Notes under the pieces: model-generated
What the model was told of the DNA's origin: nothing
What the model saw: only the letters and a program-made list of their open reading frames with translations
Database searches by the model: none
Part shown: one piece after another, positions 27,977 through 37,015 of the stretch
Position numbering within the stretch: the stretch's first letter is position 1
How the letters are laid out: each line of letters begins with the position of its first letter
Translations under genes and position numbers: made by a program
DNA from: CBDBBY01 sp965203215
GTDB taxonomy: Bacteria > Pseudomonadota > Alphaproteobacteria > Rhodobacterales > Rhodobacteraceae
Reading direction: 5' to 3'
Assembly: GCA_965203215.1 (NCBI GenBank)
Contig: CBDBBY010000001.1
Location: forward strand, 248,001 to 312,000
Length of the DNA: 64,000 bases

Positions 27977-28489
27977 TTATTTTGCCGGCCCGATCATCAT
28001 GAACATTTGCTTCCCGTCCAGCTTCGGCAAGTCTTCGATCTTGCCGACTTCGCTGATGTCGACCGCCAGACGATCCAGCAATTCGCGCCCGATGTCCTGA
28101 TGGGCCATCTCGCGCCCGCGGAATCGCATCGTGACTTTCACTTTGTCGCCGGCGTCAAGAAACCTGGCGACATTTCGCAATTTCACGTTGTAGTCGTGGG
28201 TGTCGGTGTTCGGTCGGAACTTCACCTCTTTGACTTCGATGGTCTTCTGCTTCTTTTTCGCTTCAGATTCGCGTTTTTGCTGCGCGTATTTGAACTTGCC
28301 CAAGTCCATCAGCTTGCAAACAGGCGGCTTGGCCGTCGGCGAGATCTCCACAAGATCGAGCCCGGCTCGTTCCGCCATCACCAAACCATTTTCGGGGGAA
28401 GTGATCCCGTAGTTTTCGCCTTCGGGTCCAATTAGCCGGATTTCGGGAGCCACGATGTGCTCATTCGCACGCGGCCCTCTCTGACGCAC
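27977..28489 (-). CDS. infC: Translation initiation factor IF-3
   Basis: The 170-residue product is full-length IF-3, which binds the 30S subunit and checks start-codon and initiator-tRNA choice. N-domain: NEHIVAPEIRLIGPEGENYGI-like start, linker rich in Lys and Arg (KRESEAKKKQKTIEVKEVKF), then the C-domain HDYNVKLRNVARFLDAGDKV and MRFRGREMAH. It lies about 180 bases downstream of thrS on the same strand, the usual order. The start at 28489 is the first that gives the complete N-domain; IF-3 genes often use rare start codons, so a few codons could be added. Confidence 0.95.
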   Translation of the reverse strand: MRQRGPRANEHIVAPEIRLIGPEGENYGITSPENGLVMAERAGLDLVEISPTAKPPVCKLMDLGKFKYAQQKRESEAKKKQKTIEVKEVKFRPNTDTHDYNVKLRNVARFLDAGDKVKVTMRFRGREMAHQDIGRELLDRLAVDISEVGKIEDLPKLDGKQMFMMIGPAK

Positions 28490-28669
28490 CGGCGGAGCGT
28501 TATATGGTCTACGAGGTATTTGAGTCGATCCTCTCCAGTGAAAAGCTTTCCGCCCAATGCCTACACAAACGGCGACGCCTGTTCAACAAAAATCTGTCGA
28601 ACGTTTTCCCCGAGTTGCAAGGCGACCCGGCCGCCCTGCGGTGATCCCGGATTCGCTGCGAAGAAAAAC

Positions 28670-30676
28670 TCAAGCATCGAGCATCTGCATCTCGGGCCGC
28701 GGCATCTGCATGCTCGAACCTGAATCCTCTCTCAAGTCCGGAGGCGTGGCGTCCAATTTGAACTGTTCGATCGCTTTGCTTAGCTGCATGGTTTCAACCC
28801 GCTTCTCGCCGAGCCGCCGGACCGACACCGTGCCGTCAGCGACTTCGCGCTCTCCGACCGCGAAAATCAACGGCACGTGGCCAACGGAATGCTCCCGCAC
28901 CTTGAAGCCGATCTTTTCGTTTCGAATGTCGGCTTCGGCCCTGAAGCCTTCCTCATTCAGTTTCTCCGCGACGTCCTGCGCGTACGAGTCGGCATCGGAG
29001 ATGATCGTGGCCACCACGATCTGCCGCGGAGCCAGCCAGAGAGGGAGGCGACCCGCGTAGTTTTCGATAAGGATTCCGATAAATCGCTCGAAACTGCCCA
29101 GAATCGCGCGATGAAGCATGACGGGGCGGTGCCGCTCGCCATCCCGGCCGATGTACCAGGCATTCAGCCGTTCGGGCATGACGAAATCGACTTGGAGCGT
29201 GCCGCACTGCCAATCGCGCCCGATCGCGTCGGTGAGCACGAACTCAAGCTTCGGTCCGTAGAACGCGCCTTCTCCCGGATTCAGTTCGAATTCCGCGCCC
29301 GCAGCGCTTGTGGCCGCTTTCAAGGCATGCTCGGCCTCGTCCCAAACGTCGTCGGATCCCGCCCTGACCTCCGGCCTGTCGGCGAATTTTATCGAGAACG
29401 ACGAAAACCCCAAATCCTCGTAAATGTTCGACAACATGCGGATGAAACCGCTCGTTTCGGCTTCCACCTGGGACTTTTCGCAGAATATGTGAGCGTCGTC
29501 CTGAACGAATCCGCGCACCCTCATGAGTCCGTGAAGCGCGCCGGAAGGCTCATAGCGGTTGCACGATCCGAACTCCGCGATTCGGAGCGGCAAATCGCGA
29601 TAGCTTTTCTGGCCCTTGTTGTAGATCTGCACGTGGCAAGGGCAGTTCATGGGCTTCAGCGCGTTGATCCGCTTCTCCTGATCGAACTCCATGTCGACGT
29701 TGACCAGGAACATGTGCTCGTGGAACTTTTCCCAATGGCCTGAGGCCTCCCAAAGCGAACGGTCCACGACGAGAGGCGTGTTCACTTCGACATAGCCGTT
29801 CGCGGTCTGCTTGCGCGCCATGTATTCGCGGAGCTGCTTGTAGATGGTCCATCCTCGCGGATGCCAGAATGCCATCCCGGGAGCTTCTTCCTGAAAGTGG
29901 AAAAGACTCATTTCCGCGCCGATCTTGCGATGGTCGCGCTTTTGCGCCTCCTCCAGCATGTGGAGATGCTTTTTGAGATCGTCCCTTTTGCGGAACGCGA
30001 CGCCGTAAATTCGCTGAAGCATCCGGTTCCGGGAGTCCCCGCGCCAGAAGGCGCCGGAAATCCCCCGAAGCTTGAAAGCGTCTCCGGGAACCTGCCCGGT
30101 GTTGGCGAAGTGGGGGCCTCTGCAAAGGTCTTGCCAGTCGCCGTGCCAGTACATGCGCACCGGTTCGCCTTCGGGAATGCCTTGAATCAATTCGATCTTG
30201 TACGGCTCGTCCTTGTTCCGGTAATGCTGAATCGCCCGATTCCTCTCCCAGACTTCAGTCCGCACCGGATCTTTCAGAGCGATGATGCGTTTCATTTGGG
30301 CTTCAATCAAAGCAAGGTCGGCAGGCGTGAAGGATTCGTCCCTGTCGAAATCGTAGTACCAGCCGTTTTCGATCACCGGGCCGATCGTGACCTTGGTTTC
30401 CGGCCAAAGCTCTTGAACGGCCCGCGCCATGATGTGGGCGAGGTCGTGGCGAACGAGCTCCAGCGCCGGAGTCTCGTCGGCCATTGTATGGATCTTCAGT
30501 GCGGCATCGGAGGTGATCTGCCATTGCAGGTCCCAATGCGAGCCGTTCAAATCCGCGGAAATCGCTCTTTTGCCGAGCGACGGAGCAATATCGCGCGCGA
30601 TCTCGGCGGCGGTAATTCCGCTGCTGTATCTGCGTTCGTTGCCGTCGGGAAGGGAGATCGAAATGGTGCGAGCCAT
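28670..30676 (-). CDS. thrS: Threonine-tRNA ligase
   Basis: The product has 668 residues from MARTISISLPDGNERRY. It loads threonine onto tRNA-Thr. Domains: TGS (about 1-60), the editing domain with the HDLAHIMARAVQELWPETKV zinc-like motif (about 82), the class II catalytic core with motif 2 (FGSCNRYEPSGALHGLMRVRGF) and motif 3 (LHRAILGSFERF), the zinc-binding Cys in NCPCHVQIY, and a C-terminal anticodon-binding domain. The ATG at 30676 matches the family start; the frame continues upstream without sense. infC follows on the same strand. A matching tRNA-Thr gene lies 3 kb away. Confidence 0.97.
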   Translation of the reverse strand: MARTISISLPDGNERRYSSGITAAEIARDIAPSLGKRAISADLNGSHWDLQWQITSDAALKIHTMADETPALELVRHDLAHIMARAVQELWPETKVTIGPVIENGWYYDFDRDESFTPADLALIEAQMKRIIALKDPVRTEVWERNRAIQHYRNKDEPYKIELIQGIPEGEPVRMYWHGDWQDLCRGPHFANTGQVPGDAFKLRGISGAFWRGDSRNRMLQRIYGVAFRKRDDLKKHLHMLEEAQKRDHRKIGAEMSLFHFQEEAPGMAFWHPRGWTIYKQLREYMARKQTANGYVEVNTPLVVDRSLWEASGHWEKFHEHMFLVNVDMEFDQEKRINALKPMNCPCHVQIYNKGQKSYRDLPLRIAEFGSCNRYEPSGALHGLMRVRGFVQDDAHIFCEKSQVEAETSGFIRMLSNIYEDLGFSSFSIKFADRPEVRAGSDDVWDEAEHALKAATSAAGAEFELNPGEGAFYGPKLEFVLTDAIGRDWQCGTLQVDFVMPERLNAWYIGRDGERHRPVMLHRAILGSFERFIGILIENYAGRLPLWLAPRQIVVATIISDADSYAQDVAEKLNEEGFRAEADIRNEKIGFKVREHSVGHVPLIFAVGEREVADGTVSVRRLGEKRVETMQLSKAIEQFKLDATPPDLREDSGSSMQMPRPEMQMLDA

Positions 30677-30928
30677 TGCTAGCCTCGTCGGTTTGGCGCC
30701 TACGGAACGCCCGGTTGCGGGAGCGCGCAATCTACGGATGGCCGAGCGGAGGTCAACCAATGATTTCGATCAGGAATGCAAAGCCATTAGCTGTTGAAAA
30801 CTTGCAACGCATAAGGTGCGAATAGGTCAAGACCACATTTTGCGTTCGCGCCGACTGACTGTAGGCTTCAAATTGGACTTCGGAACCGGTCGAAGTTCAA
30901 AAGCAAAGATCACTTGGAGAATGAAGTG

Positions 30929-31687
30929 ATGCAGCCAGATTACTTGGATTTGCCTTCCGAGAGGCGCATTGCTTACTGCAAGTCGGACGGAACCGGGGTG
31001 GGCGTCGTGTTCCTGGGCGGCTTCAGTTCCGACATGACCGGCACCAAGGCGGTCCACTTGGAAGAGGCATGCGGGAGAAGCGGCCGCCCTTACCTTCGAT
31101 TCGATTACACCGGCCACGGACGCTCAAGCGGGGAATTTGCCAGCGGCTGCGTCGGCGGTTGGGCGCGCGATGCTCGAGAAACCATCGAAATGCTGACTGA
31201 AGGTCCGCAGATCCTTGTGGGATCGTCCATGGGCGGGTGGATATCTTTGCTGCTCGCGCGGCACCATCCTGAAAAAGTCGCCGGTCTTGTCGGGATCGCT
31301 GCGGCGCCCGATTTCATGAGGGAGATCGAAAGCGGGTTCGATCGCGAGCAGCGCCGCGCGATGGAATCGACCGGCCGGACGGAACTGCCGTCGGAATACT
31401 CCGATACTCCTTTGATCATCACGCGGAAAATGCTGGTCGACGGCATGCGGCAATCAATATTCGACCATCCGCTGGAACTTTTTTTTCCGGTCAGATTGCT
31501 GCAAGGCACGAACGACGAGGACGTGGATCAATCGGTCGCCTTGCAACTCCTTGAACATTCGAGCGGCCCGGACATCCGTCTGACATTGGTCAAGGACGGC
31601 GACCACAAGCTGTCTTCGCCGCCATGCTTGAAGCTCATCGAGGATTCGGTGAACGAGGTTGCAAGCCGCATCGGTCAGTCGCTTTGA
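30929..31687 (+). CDS. Alpha/beta hydrolase
   Basis: A protein of 252 residues from the ATG at 30929, preceded at nine bases by GGAG. It has the alpha/beta-hydrolase pattern: VVFLGGFSSDMTG (oxyanion region), LRFDYTGHGRSSG, the nucleophile elbow LVGSSMGGW (Ser), a late Asp in GTNDEDVD and the catalytic His in VKDGDHKLSSP. It resembles the group containing the mitochondrial ABHD10 thioesterase, which is common in alphaproteobacteria; the substrate is not known. An upstream TTG at 30914 is possible but less likely. Confidence 0.87.
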   Translation: MQPDYLDLPSERRIAYCKSDGTGVGVVFLGGFSSDMTGTKAVHLEEACGRSGRPYLRFDYTGHGRSSGEFASGCVGGWARDARETIEMLTEGPQILVGSSMGGWISLLLARHHPEKVAGLVGIAAAPDFMREIESGFDREQRRAMESTGRTELPSEYSDTPLIITRKMLVDGMRQSIFDHPLELFFPVRLLQGTNDEDVDQSVALQLLEHSSGPDIRLTLVKDGDHKLSSPPCLKLIEDSVNEVASRIGQSL

Positions 31688-31730
31688 ATTTTGCCGGCGG
31701 CCCAAAAGAAATCGGGCGACGATAGCGTCG

Positions 31731-31949
31731 CTACAACAGGACCGCGAGCAGTGCCACGCCAAGCCCGACCACGGCAATCGCCAACGACGCCAGATTGATC
31801 GGAAGCAGGCCGTTCAGGACCAGCCTGAGCTCCTCGTCGCTTCGGGACGACTTGCGCGCCCTCCAAGCTTTGATCATGCAGTAAATCAACCCGGCAAGAC
31901 CTGCCGATCCCATAAAGAATCCAAGCCACGCGATCCAAGCCATACCCAT
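31731..31949 (-). CDS. Small two-helix membrane protein, unknown function
   Basis: The 72-residue product has two clear transmembrane helices (IAWLGFFMGSAGLAGLIYCM, then LASLAIAVVGLGVALLAVLL) joined by a basic loop (KAWRARKSSRSDEELR). This is a plausible real small gene rather than a shadow: it lies in a gap between hydrolase and permease genes, and its hydrophobic and charged parts are sharply separated. I do not recognise the family. Confidence 0.6.
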   Translation of the reverse strand: MGMAWIAWLGFFMGSAGLAGLIYCMIKAWRARKSSRSDEELRLVLNGLLPINLASLAIAVVGLGVALLAVLL

Positions 31950-32078
31950 TGTTCCTCGTTGGTTCCAATCCGCCTTCGCGATGCGGGCGAATCGTCATGG
32001 CGAGCGGTCTACAGTAGACGGAATGCCCGCGTTCTTGTAGTGCGTCCAAATTCCGGATGAAAATAGTCAGGCAATTCG

Positions 32079-33704
32079 GTGGGAACTCAATTCAGCGGCA
32101 AACTAATTGCGTCCGCAGCCATTTTGATTGCTTTGATGGTTTTGTTTCCGATCGGAACCGTGCTCGTGCTCGCGGCGACGCCTCGGGAGGATATCTGGCA
32201 GCATCTGATTTCGACGACGTTGCCGAGGTATCTCAGCAACACACTAATCTTGATGTTCGCGGTCGGATTTTGCTCGGCGGTCGTCGGCGTCGTCACCGCG
32301 CTGCTCGTCACGATGTACAGGTTTCCGCTTCGGCGATACCTTGAGTGGGCGCTATTTCTGCCGCTATCGATACCCGCTTACGTCGGCGCATACGCGCTGG
32401 TCGACTTCCTCGAATACGCCGGTCCGCTCCAAACCGGCCTTCGCGCCCTGTTCGGCTGGAACAACGCGGGCGATTATTTATTCCCGGAAATCCGTTCTCT
32501 CGGCGGAGCAGTTTTCGTCCTGTCGGCCGCGCTTTATCCGTACGTCTACATGCTTGCCAGAGCCGGCTTCAAGGAGCTCTCCAGAAACCACTTCGAAATC
32601 GCCCAAACGCTCGGGGCAGGTGTCCGCCGCCGAATATTCCAAGTCGCGCTTCCCATGATCAGGCCAAGCATTGCCGCTGGCGTCGCGCTCGTGATGATGG
32701 AAACCATGGCGGATTTCGGCGCCGTCGAATACTTCGCGGTGCAAACGCTGACCACCGGAATTTTTTCGGTATGGCTTCAAAGCTACAACGTCGGCGGCGC
32801 GGCCCAGATCGCCGTGCTCGTTTTCATCCTAGTGCTGTTTCTGGTCGGTGTGGAAAAGGTCAGCAGAAAACGGGCGCGGCATCACAGGTCGACCAGGCGA
32901 TCGGTTCCCGTCGAGCCGCACGCAATCAAAGGGACCGCAAGATATCTTGCGACGGCAACGTGCATTCTGCCGGTGGCAGCGGGATTTCTCCTGCCAGTCG
33001 GCGTCATGCTTTCGCATACTCTGGCGAACCTTCACGCTCTGGCGGATCCTGGGCTTCTGCGCGCTCTTGCGAATACCGCCATGACAGGCGGAACCGCGGC
33101 CGCCGCGACAGTCGCCGCCGCAATATTCATGGTCTACGGCGTCAGGTCGATGTCACGGAAAGTGGCTTCGATCGTCACTCCCTTGACGACCCTTGGATAC
33201 GCGGCTCCGGGCGCAGTGCTCGGATTGGGAATTCTCATTCCGATGGCGACCTTGGACAATTACATCGCCGACCTAGTTCTCGGACTGACGGGACGGGAGA
33301 TCGGCCTTCTCATGACGGGATCGGGATTTGCGATCATTTTCGCTTACTCCGTCCGGTTCTTTGCCGTGGCTCAAGGCGCGGTTGATTCGGCGATGGGAAG
33401 GATTCCGCCGTCTCTGCCGATCGCGGCCCGGACGCTCGGCAAGGATGCATTCGGAACCCTGCGGGCGGTTTATTTCCCTTTGATCAACGGATCGCTGATC
33501 ACGGCCTTGCTTCTTGTGTTCGTGGATTGCGTCAAGGAACTTCCAGCGACGCTTCTGCTTCGCCCCTTCAACTTCAACACTTTGGCCACGCGCGTTTATG
33601 AAAATGCGTCTCTCGAAAACATCGGCGAGGCTGCGCCGACCGCCATGCTGATTATTGCCGTCAGCTCTTTGGGCGTAGCGCTTCTGATTCGCGCCAATCG
33701 CTGA
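32079..33704 (+). CDS. ABC transporter permease, iron (FbpB) type
   Basis: A 541-residue membrane protein with about twelve transmembrane segments, made of two fused copies of the binding-protein-dependent permease domain. Seen in the first half: PLSIPAYVGAYALVDFLEY and the EAA-type loop ELSRNHFEIAQTLGAGVRRRIFQVALPMIRPS; in the second, AARTLGKDAFGTLRAVYFPLINGS. This fused arrangement is that of FbpB/SfuB-like ferric iron permeases. The start is taken as GTG at 32079; an ATG at 32057 is in another frame. No substrate-binding protein or ATPase gene lies next to it, so the partners must be elsewhere or lost. Confidence 0.87.
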   Translation: MGTQFSGKLIASAAILIALMVLFPIGTVLVLAATPREDIWQHLISTTLPRYLSNTLILMFAVGFCSAVVGVVTALLVTMYRFPLRRYLEWALFLPLSIPAYVGAYALVDFLEYAGPLQTGLRALFGWNNAGDYLFPEIRSLGGAVFVLSAALYPYVYMLARAGFKELSRNHFEIAQTLGAGVRRRIFQVALPMIRPSIAAGVALVMMETMADFGAVEYFAVQTLTTGIFSVWLQSYNVGGAAQIAVLVFILVLFLVGVEKVSRKRARHHRSTRRSVPVEPHAIKGTARYLATATCILPVAAGFLLPVGVMLSHTLANLHALADPGLLRALANTAMTGGTAAAATVAAAIFMVYGVRSMSRKVASIVTPLTTLGYAAPGAVLGLGILIPMATLDNYIADLVLGLTGREIGLLMTGSGFAIIFAYSVRFFAVAQGAVDSAMGRIPPSLPIAARTLGKDAFGTLRAVYFPLINGSLITALLLVFVDCVKELPATLLLRPFNFNTLATRVYENASLENIGEAAPTAMLIIAVSSLGVALLIRANR

Positions 33705-33918
33705 TTGCTGGCTCGCCAAATTGAAGGCTGACTGCGGGAATCCAAGGACTGTACGCTCTATCATGGTTGTCCGCCGATTCCGCAGTAGGCAAGGATCCGT
33801 TCCGCGCGGCAAAACAAAGCGGTTGCGGCATCTACAGCGTGTTGCGTTGTTGTCGTCAGCGAGAGCGATGCATCCGGCTATTGAATTTCAATCGAACATG
33901 CTGTTTTCTGCGCGCATT

Positions 33919-33994
33919 GCCCCTATAGCTCAGCCGGTAGAGCATCTGATTTGTAATCAGGGGGTCGGGAGTTCGAGTCTCTCTGGGGGCACCA
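33919..33994 (+). tRNA. tRNA-Thr (anticodon TGT)
   Basis: The cloverleaf fits: acceptor arms GCCCCTA and TGGGGGC, D-loop AGCCGGTA, anticodon stem TCTGA/TCAGG with loop TTTGTAA giving anticodon TGT, and T-loop TTCGAGT. The CCA end is encoded (33992-33994). The foreign-looking island starts right after its 3' end, a common situation because tRNA genes are integration sites; no second copy of the tRNA 3' end was found as an attachment repeat. Confidence 0.96.
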
Positions 33995-34106
33995 TCTTCA
34001 CCATCTTTGACGAGTTCGGGAATCGTTTGAATGCCGTGTCCTGACCAGACTGGGTGCAACGCGGCCATCGTCTTTGAACTGCATTGATCGTTGATACAGC
34101 CCTATT

Positions 34107-34493
34107 TCAAAGGGCAATGCGCTTCACGCCGTCAACGAAATCGAAATGGCCGTCATTGCTCAATACGGCAAGGGCGTGCTGATGGGGGAGCGCCGCAATC
34201 CACGTGTCGTTCTCGGGTATGGAACGGCCCGACCGCTGCAGTACCAACCGGATGGAAGCACAGACGCTTGCCGTCTAAATGGTAACGGCTACAAGCTCTC
34301 CCATCGGCAGATACTGCGCAAGCCATTCCTCATTGATATTTCGATAAAGAGATTGGCGGGTGCCTCGTAACCCTGGTTCGACTGACAACCGACGGCAGCG
34401 GTTGATCAAGTGCGCGGAGAGTAATTGGAGGCCGGGCTCAACCGACGAATCGCCCTCCGCCCACGCGGACAAGACGTTGGTATCGACGATCAC
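34107..34493 (-). pseudogene. vapC: vapC toxin gene, broken
   Basis: The gene starts GTG at 34493, overlapping the vapB stop (GTGA). It encodes the PIN-domain start MIVDTNVLSAWAEGD. The middle runs out of frame and back (around 34375-34430; the PLPSVV strand is readable only in a different frame). The part EEWLAQYLPMGELVAVT returns, then a TAG stop appears near 34277. After it, NDTWIAALPHQHALAVLSNDGHFD continues in the same frame to the natural end at 34107. So the toxin carries compensating frameshifts plus one nonsense codon and cannot be made whole. Confidence 0.72.
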
Positions 34494-34756
34494 GCAAGGT
34501 CTTCATGTTCGATTTTCTCGAACTCTTCCTCTATTATGTTGCGAACCCGTTTGTGTTCGTCCCCAAGGTCGGACAGAGCGCCAAACCTGGCCATCCAAGG
34601 AGGTCGCCCATTTCCGGAGTGTTTCACGCTGACGTGCCGCTTAAGCTGTTCTTCAAGTGCTTCAATGAAGAATTGCCTGACAGTGATGCCTCGTGCGGCG
34701 GCATGCGTCTTGGCTTGGCGAAACAAAGCGTCGGGGAGATCAATAGTCTTCTTCAT
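34490..34756 (-). CDS. vapB: VapB-type antitoxin
   Basis: An 88-residue protein, MKKTIDLPDALFRQAKTHAAARGITVRQFF.., with the short ribbon-helix-helix start typical of antitoxins paired with PIN-domain toxins. The C-terminal half (GNGRPPWMARFGALSDL, EIHEIEEEFEKIE-like acidic tail) should wrap the toxin. The frame is intact and overlaps the toxin gene by four bases. Because the toxin is broken, it is now an orphan antitoxin. A second, more damaged copy lies at 39.5-39.8 kb. Confidence 0.75.
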   Translation of the reverse strand: MKKTIDLPDALFRQAKTHAAARGITVRQFFIEALEEQLKRHVSVKHSGNGRPPWMARFGALSDLGDEHKRVRNIIEEEFEKIEHEDLA

Positions 34757-34923
34757 TGATCTATGTTCGCATGTGTTCAGCTTGGCGACAAGCCAATGGT
34801 CTGAACAGGTTGTGGGCTCTCAGAAGGGTACGAGGCGATGTCGAATTGTCAGCGGGGCCTTGTCCGTAGCATTTCCGTACGTTGAAGTGTTAGGTCGGCC
34901 AATTGGGAGCAGGGAGAACATTC

Positions 34924-35199
34924 ATGGCCATCGTCGAAAACAATTCAGAGCGCATCAAGGTTCAAACTACTCCAAGTACCAAGGCGTTGCTTGAGAAGGC
35001 TGCCGTTTCGTCGGGCAAGACCGTCACCGAGTTTCTGATTGAGGCGGGAATTGACGCCGCTGAGAATGCCTTGGCTGACCAGCGGGTGTTTCGACTCGAC
35101 GAACAGCGGTGGCAGGCCTTTCAGGACATCCTCGACCGCCCGGTCGCCGACAAGCCTCGCTTGGCCCGATTGCTCGCCGAGAAGAGCGCGCTGGAGTAA
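34924..35199 (+). CDS. tacA: DUF1778 (TacA-type) antitoxin, copy 1
   Basis: The product has 91 residues from the ATG at 34924, with AGGGAG upstream. It starts with a ribbon-helix-helix DNA-binding part (ERIKVQTTPSTKALLEKAA, GKTVTEFLIEAG) and ends with the toxin-binding tail FRLDEQRWQAFQDILDRPV typical of DUF1778 antitoxins that neutralise GNAT-type acetyltransferase toxins acting on aminoacyl-tRNA. The toxin gene that should follow is only a remnant (35215-35450). Confidence 0.87.
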   Translation: MAIVENNSERIKVQTTPSTKALLEKAAVSSGKTVTEFLIEAGIDAAENALADQRVFRLDEQRWQAFQDILDRPVADKPRLARLLAEKSALE

Positions 35200-35214
35200 A
35201 GCAACGAAAAGGGG

Positions 35215-35450
35215 CTTATCCGCGGCTGAGGAGTTAAGCATGGCGCATACTGTCGAACTCTACCTGTGCGGAAGGAGTCACTTTATCGCTTACTACAGCC
35301 TCGCAGCGGAAGCGGTGGAACACGCCGGCGCACCTCAAAGAATCGAAAAGGGGCTCGCAAGGACTTAGGCGAGCAATATACCCGATCCAGTGCGGCACTG
35401 TTCCGAGGACAAGGTAGACCGCGAGTTCAAGGCGAAAGTCCCTGATCATT
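35215..35450 (+). pseudogene. GNAT toxin (TacT-like) remnant
   Basis: The stretch after tacA still codes for pieces of a GNAT acetyltransferase: FIAYYSLAAEAVEHAGAPQR (beta-strand and alpha region before the cofactor loop), then, after a stop, IPDP and KVDREFKAKV which recall the LAVDREFQGKGLG acetyl-CoA motif. The start, the region before FIAYYS and everything after the cofactor loop are lost. The glycine-rich loop itself is changed (KAKVPD). Confidence 0.55.
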
Positions 35451-35905
35451 TTTGGGTTGCCGACTCCGCCGATGTGCTGTCCGCGATAAAAATGACCTAT
35501 GTCACCGTTGTTGTCAGCGTCTTCGCATGGGAGACCATCGGACGGCGTGTCTCAATTGCGATGACAACCAGTTCCGTAATTGACACCGGCGGCAACAAAA
35601 TCCTTGCGCTCCGCTGATGCTTCCCTGTCAGCGACGGAAACACTGCATTGCAGTCGAAACAAAGAAGCTGTGGAAAGTGAACTGGGGCAGCTTGAGATCT
35701 TTCGGTATCAAGTCTGGGGCGCAAGGACATGCGAGCCAAGACAGCAATCTTGAACCACGTCCTAACAAAGTAGGGAATTGCAGGATATTCCTGATTCAAA
35801 AAAATGCATTCTCAAATATCTTTGCGTAACACGCTTGAACTCACGGTTAGGCCATGCAATATGCTCAATCAACAATTACGCACCGATCAACGGATACCTA
35901 CAGCA
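35451..35905. other. Gene-free stretch before the DUF262/HEPN pair
   Basis: About 450 bases. Frames present here are short and match no family. Composition falls from GC-rich to AT-rich near 35790, marking the left edge of the DUF262/HEPN insert. Confidence 0.4.
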
Positions 35906-37000
35906 ATGGCACTCGATAATGACGACAAAAATTCGACAATAGAATATCTTGAATCCGAAAAAATTGATCGTGAAAGCTCCCCGGCTAAATTCAATATAGT
36001 CACTTATCCCGTCGACTATACACTTGAAATACTATATAATAAATTAGAAAGAAATGAAATTCAAACACCGAATTTTCAGAGGAACTTTGTTTGGACCAAA
36101 AATCAATCATCTAAGTTGATAGAGTCTTTTCTTCTTAACTTGCCAGTACCTGCAATATTTTTGTACAATGAACCCAAAACATCAAACTATTTAATACTCG
36201 ATGGACAGCAGCGATTAAAAAGTATCCACTATTATATTAAAGGCGTATTTGATCAAGAAAACTCAAATGACGGTGAAGCATTCCACTTAACAGGACTTGC
36301 AAAGGATAGCCAATATAACAATCTAGCATACTCAGATCTTTCGGCAACTGATCAGCAGTTTCTTTCAAACTCAGTTTTGAGAGGGTATATTGTGAAGCAA
36401 CTGGAATCTTACGATGATTTAAGCAAATACTACATTTTTGAGCGATTAAACACTGGAGGTACTAGTTTGGAGAATCAAGAAATACGCGATTGCACGTACT
36501 TTGGCAAATTTTCGATAACTCTTGATGAGTTGAATCATGAGGGCAAATGGCGCTCTATTTTTGGAACAGATAACTTCGATAAACGAAAAAGGGATATTGA
36601 GCTTATCTTGAGATTTCTTGCGTTACGAAATTATTCTCAGTACTCGCCATCCATGAAAGATTATCTTTCCAAGTTCATGAAGCGATATCAGAATGCTGAT
36701 CAAGATCAATTAGATCAATTCAGTTCGACTTTCAAGAGTACGTGCAACTCTATCGTTGCGCATCTGGGCGAAAAACCCTTTCACGGACCCTCGGTCTCTC
36801 GACTGAATGTTGCGCTGCTCGACGCCGTGATGGTTGCATTTTCAAATCACACAGAAGACATTCCAAACGATATACGGGGTCGATATAGTACTTTGCTGGA
36901 CAACAAAGATTTTATTGACAGCACGCGATTGCATACGACGGATCGGCCAACCGTGATTTCGAGATTTAACTTAGCGGAACAAATATTATTTTCAAATTAG
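35906..37000 (+). CDS. DUF262-domain (GmrS/ParB-like) protein, candidate defence gene
   Basis: A 364-residue protein from the ATG at 35906 (in-frame ATGs also exist at 35861 and 35804). The DUF262 domain is clear: EIQTPNFQRNFVW (about residues 51-63), SFLLNLPVPAIFL, and the nucleotide-binding signature YLILDGQQRLKSI (DGQQR at 99-103), then FERLNTGGTSLENQEIRDC. DUF262 proteins are ParB/Srx-fold NTP-using enzymes, found in type IV restriction (GmrSD) and other defence contexts. There is no fused HNH (DUF1524) nuclease; instead a separate HEPN-like gene follows 15 bases later. The AT-rich composition differs strongly from the surrounding island. Confidence 0.82.
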   Translation: MALDNDDKNSTIEYLESEKIDRESSPAKFNIVTYPVDYTLEILYNKLERNEIQTPNFQRNFVWTKNQSSKLIESFLLNLPVPAIFLYNEPKTSNYLILDGQQRLKSIHYYIKGVFDQENSNDGEAFHLTGLAKDSQYNNLAYSDLSATDQQFLSNSVLRGYIVKQLESYDDLSKYYIFERLNTGGTSLENQEIRDCTYFGKFSITLDELNHEGKWRSIFGTDNFDKRKRDIELILRFLALRNYSQYSPSMKDYLSKFMKRYQNADQDQLDQFSSTFKSTCNSIVAHLGEKPFHGPSVSRLNVALLDAVMVAFSNHTEDIPNDIRGRYSTLLDNKDFIDSTRLHTTDRPTVISRFNLAEQILFSN

Positions 37001-37015
37001 AACAAGGATCTAGCA

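Noticed and set aside
27250..28002. Frames of about 170-208 codons on both strands between rpsO and infC
   Set aside because: Neither has a sensible ribosome-binding site, a family resemblance or a balanced composition; both cross regions where regulatory DNA is expected.
33970..33994. Search for a direct repeat of the tRNA-Thr 3' end as an attachment site
   Set aside because: No second copy of the GTTCGAGTCTCTCTGGGGGC end was found in the window by eye, so an att pair is not claimed.
35497..35829. Short open frames on both strands between the tacT relic and the DUF262 gene
   Set aside because: They match no family, lack ribosome-binding sites and cross the composition break; treated as non-coding.
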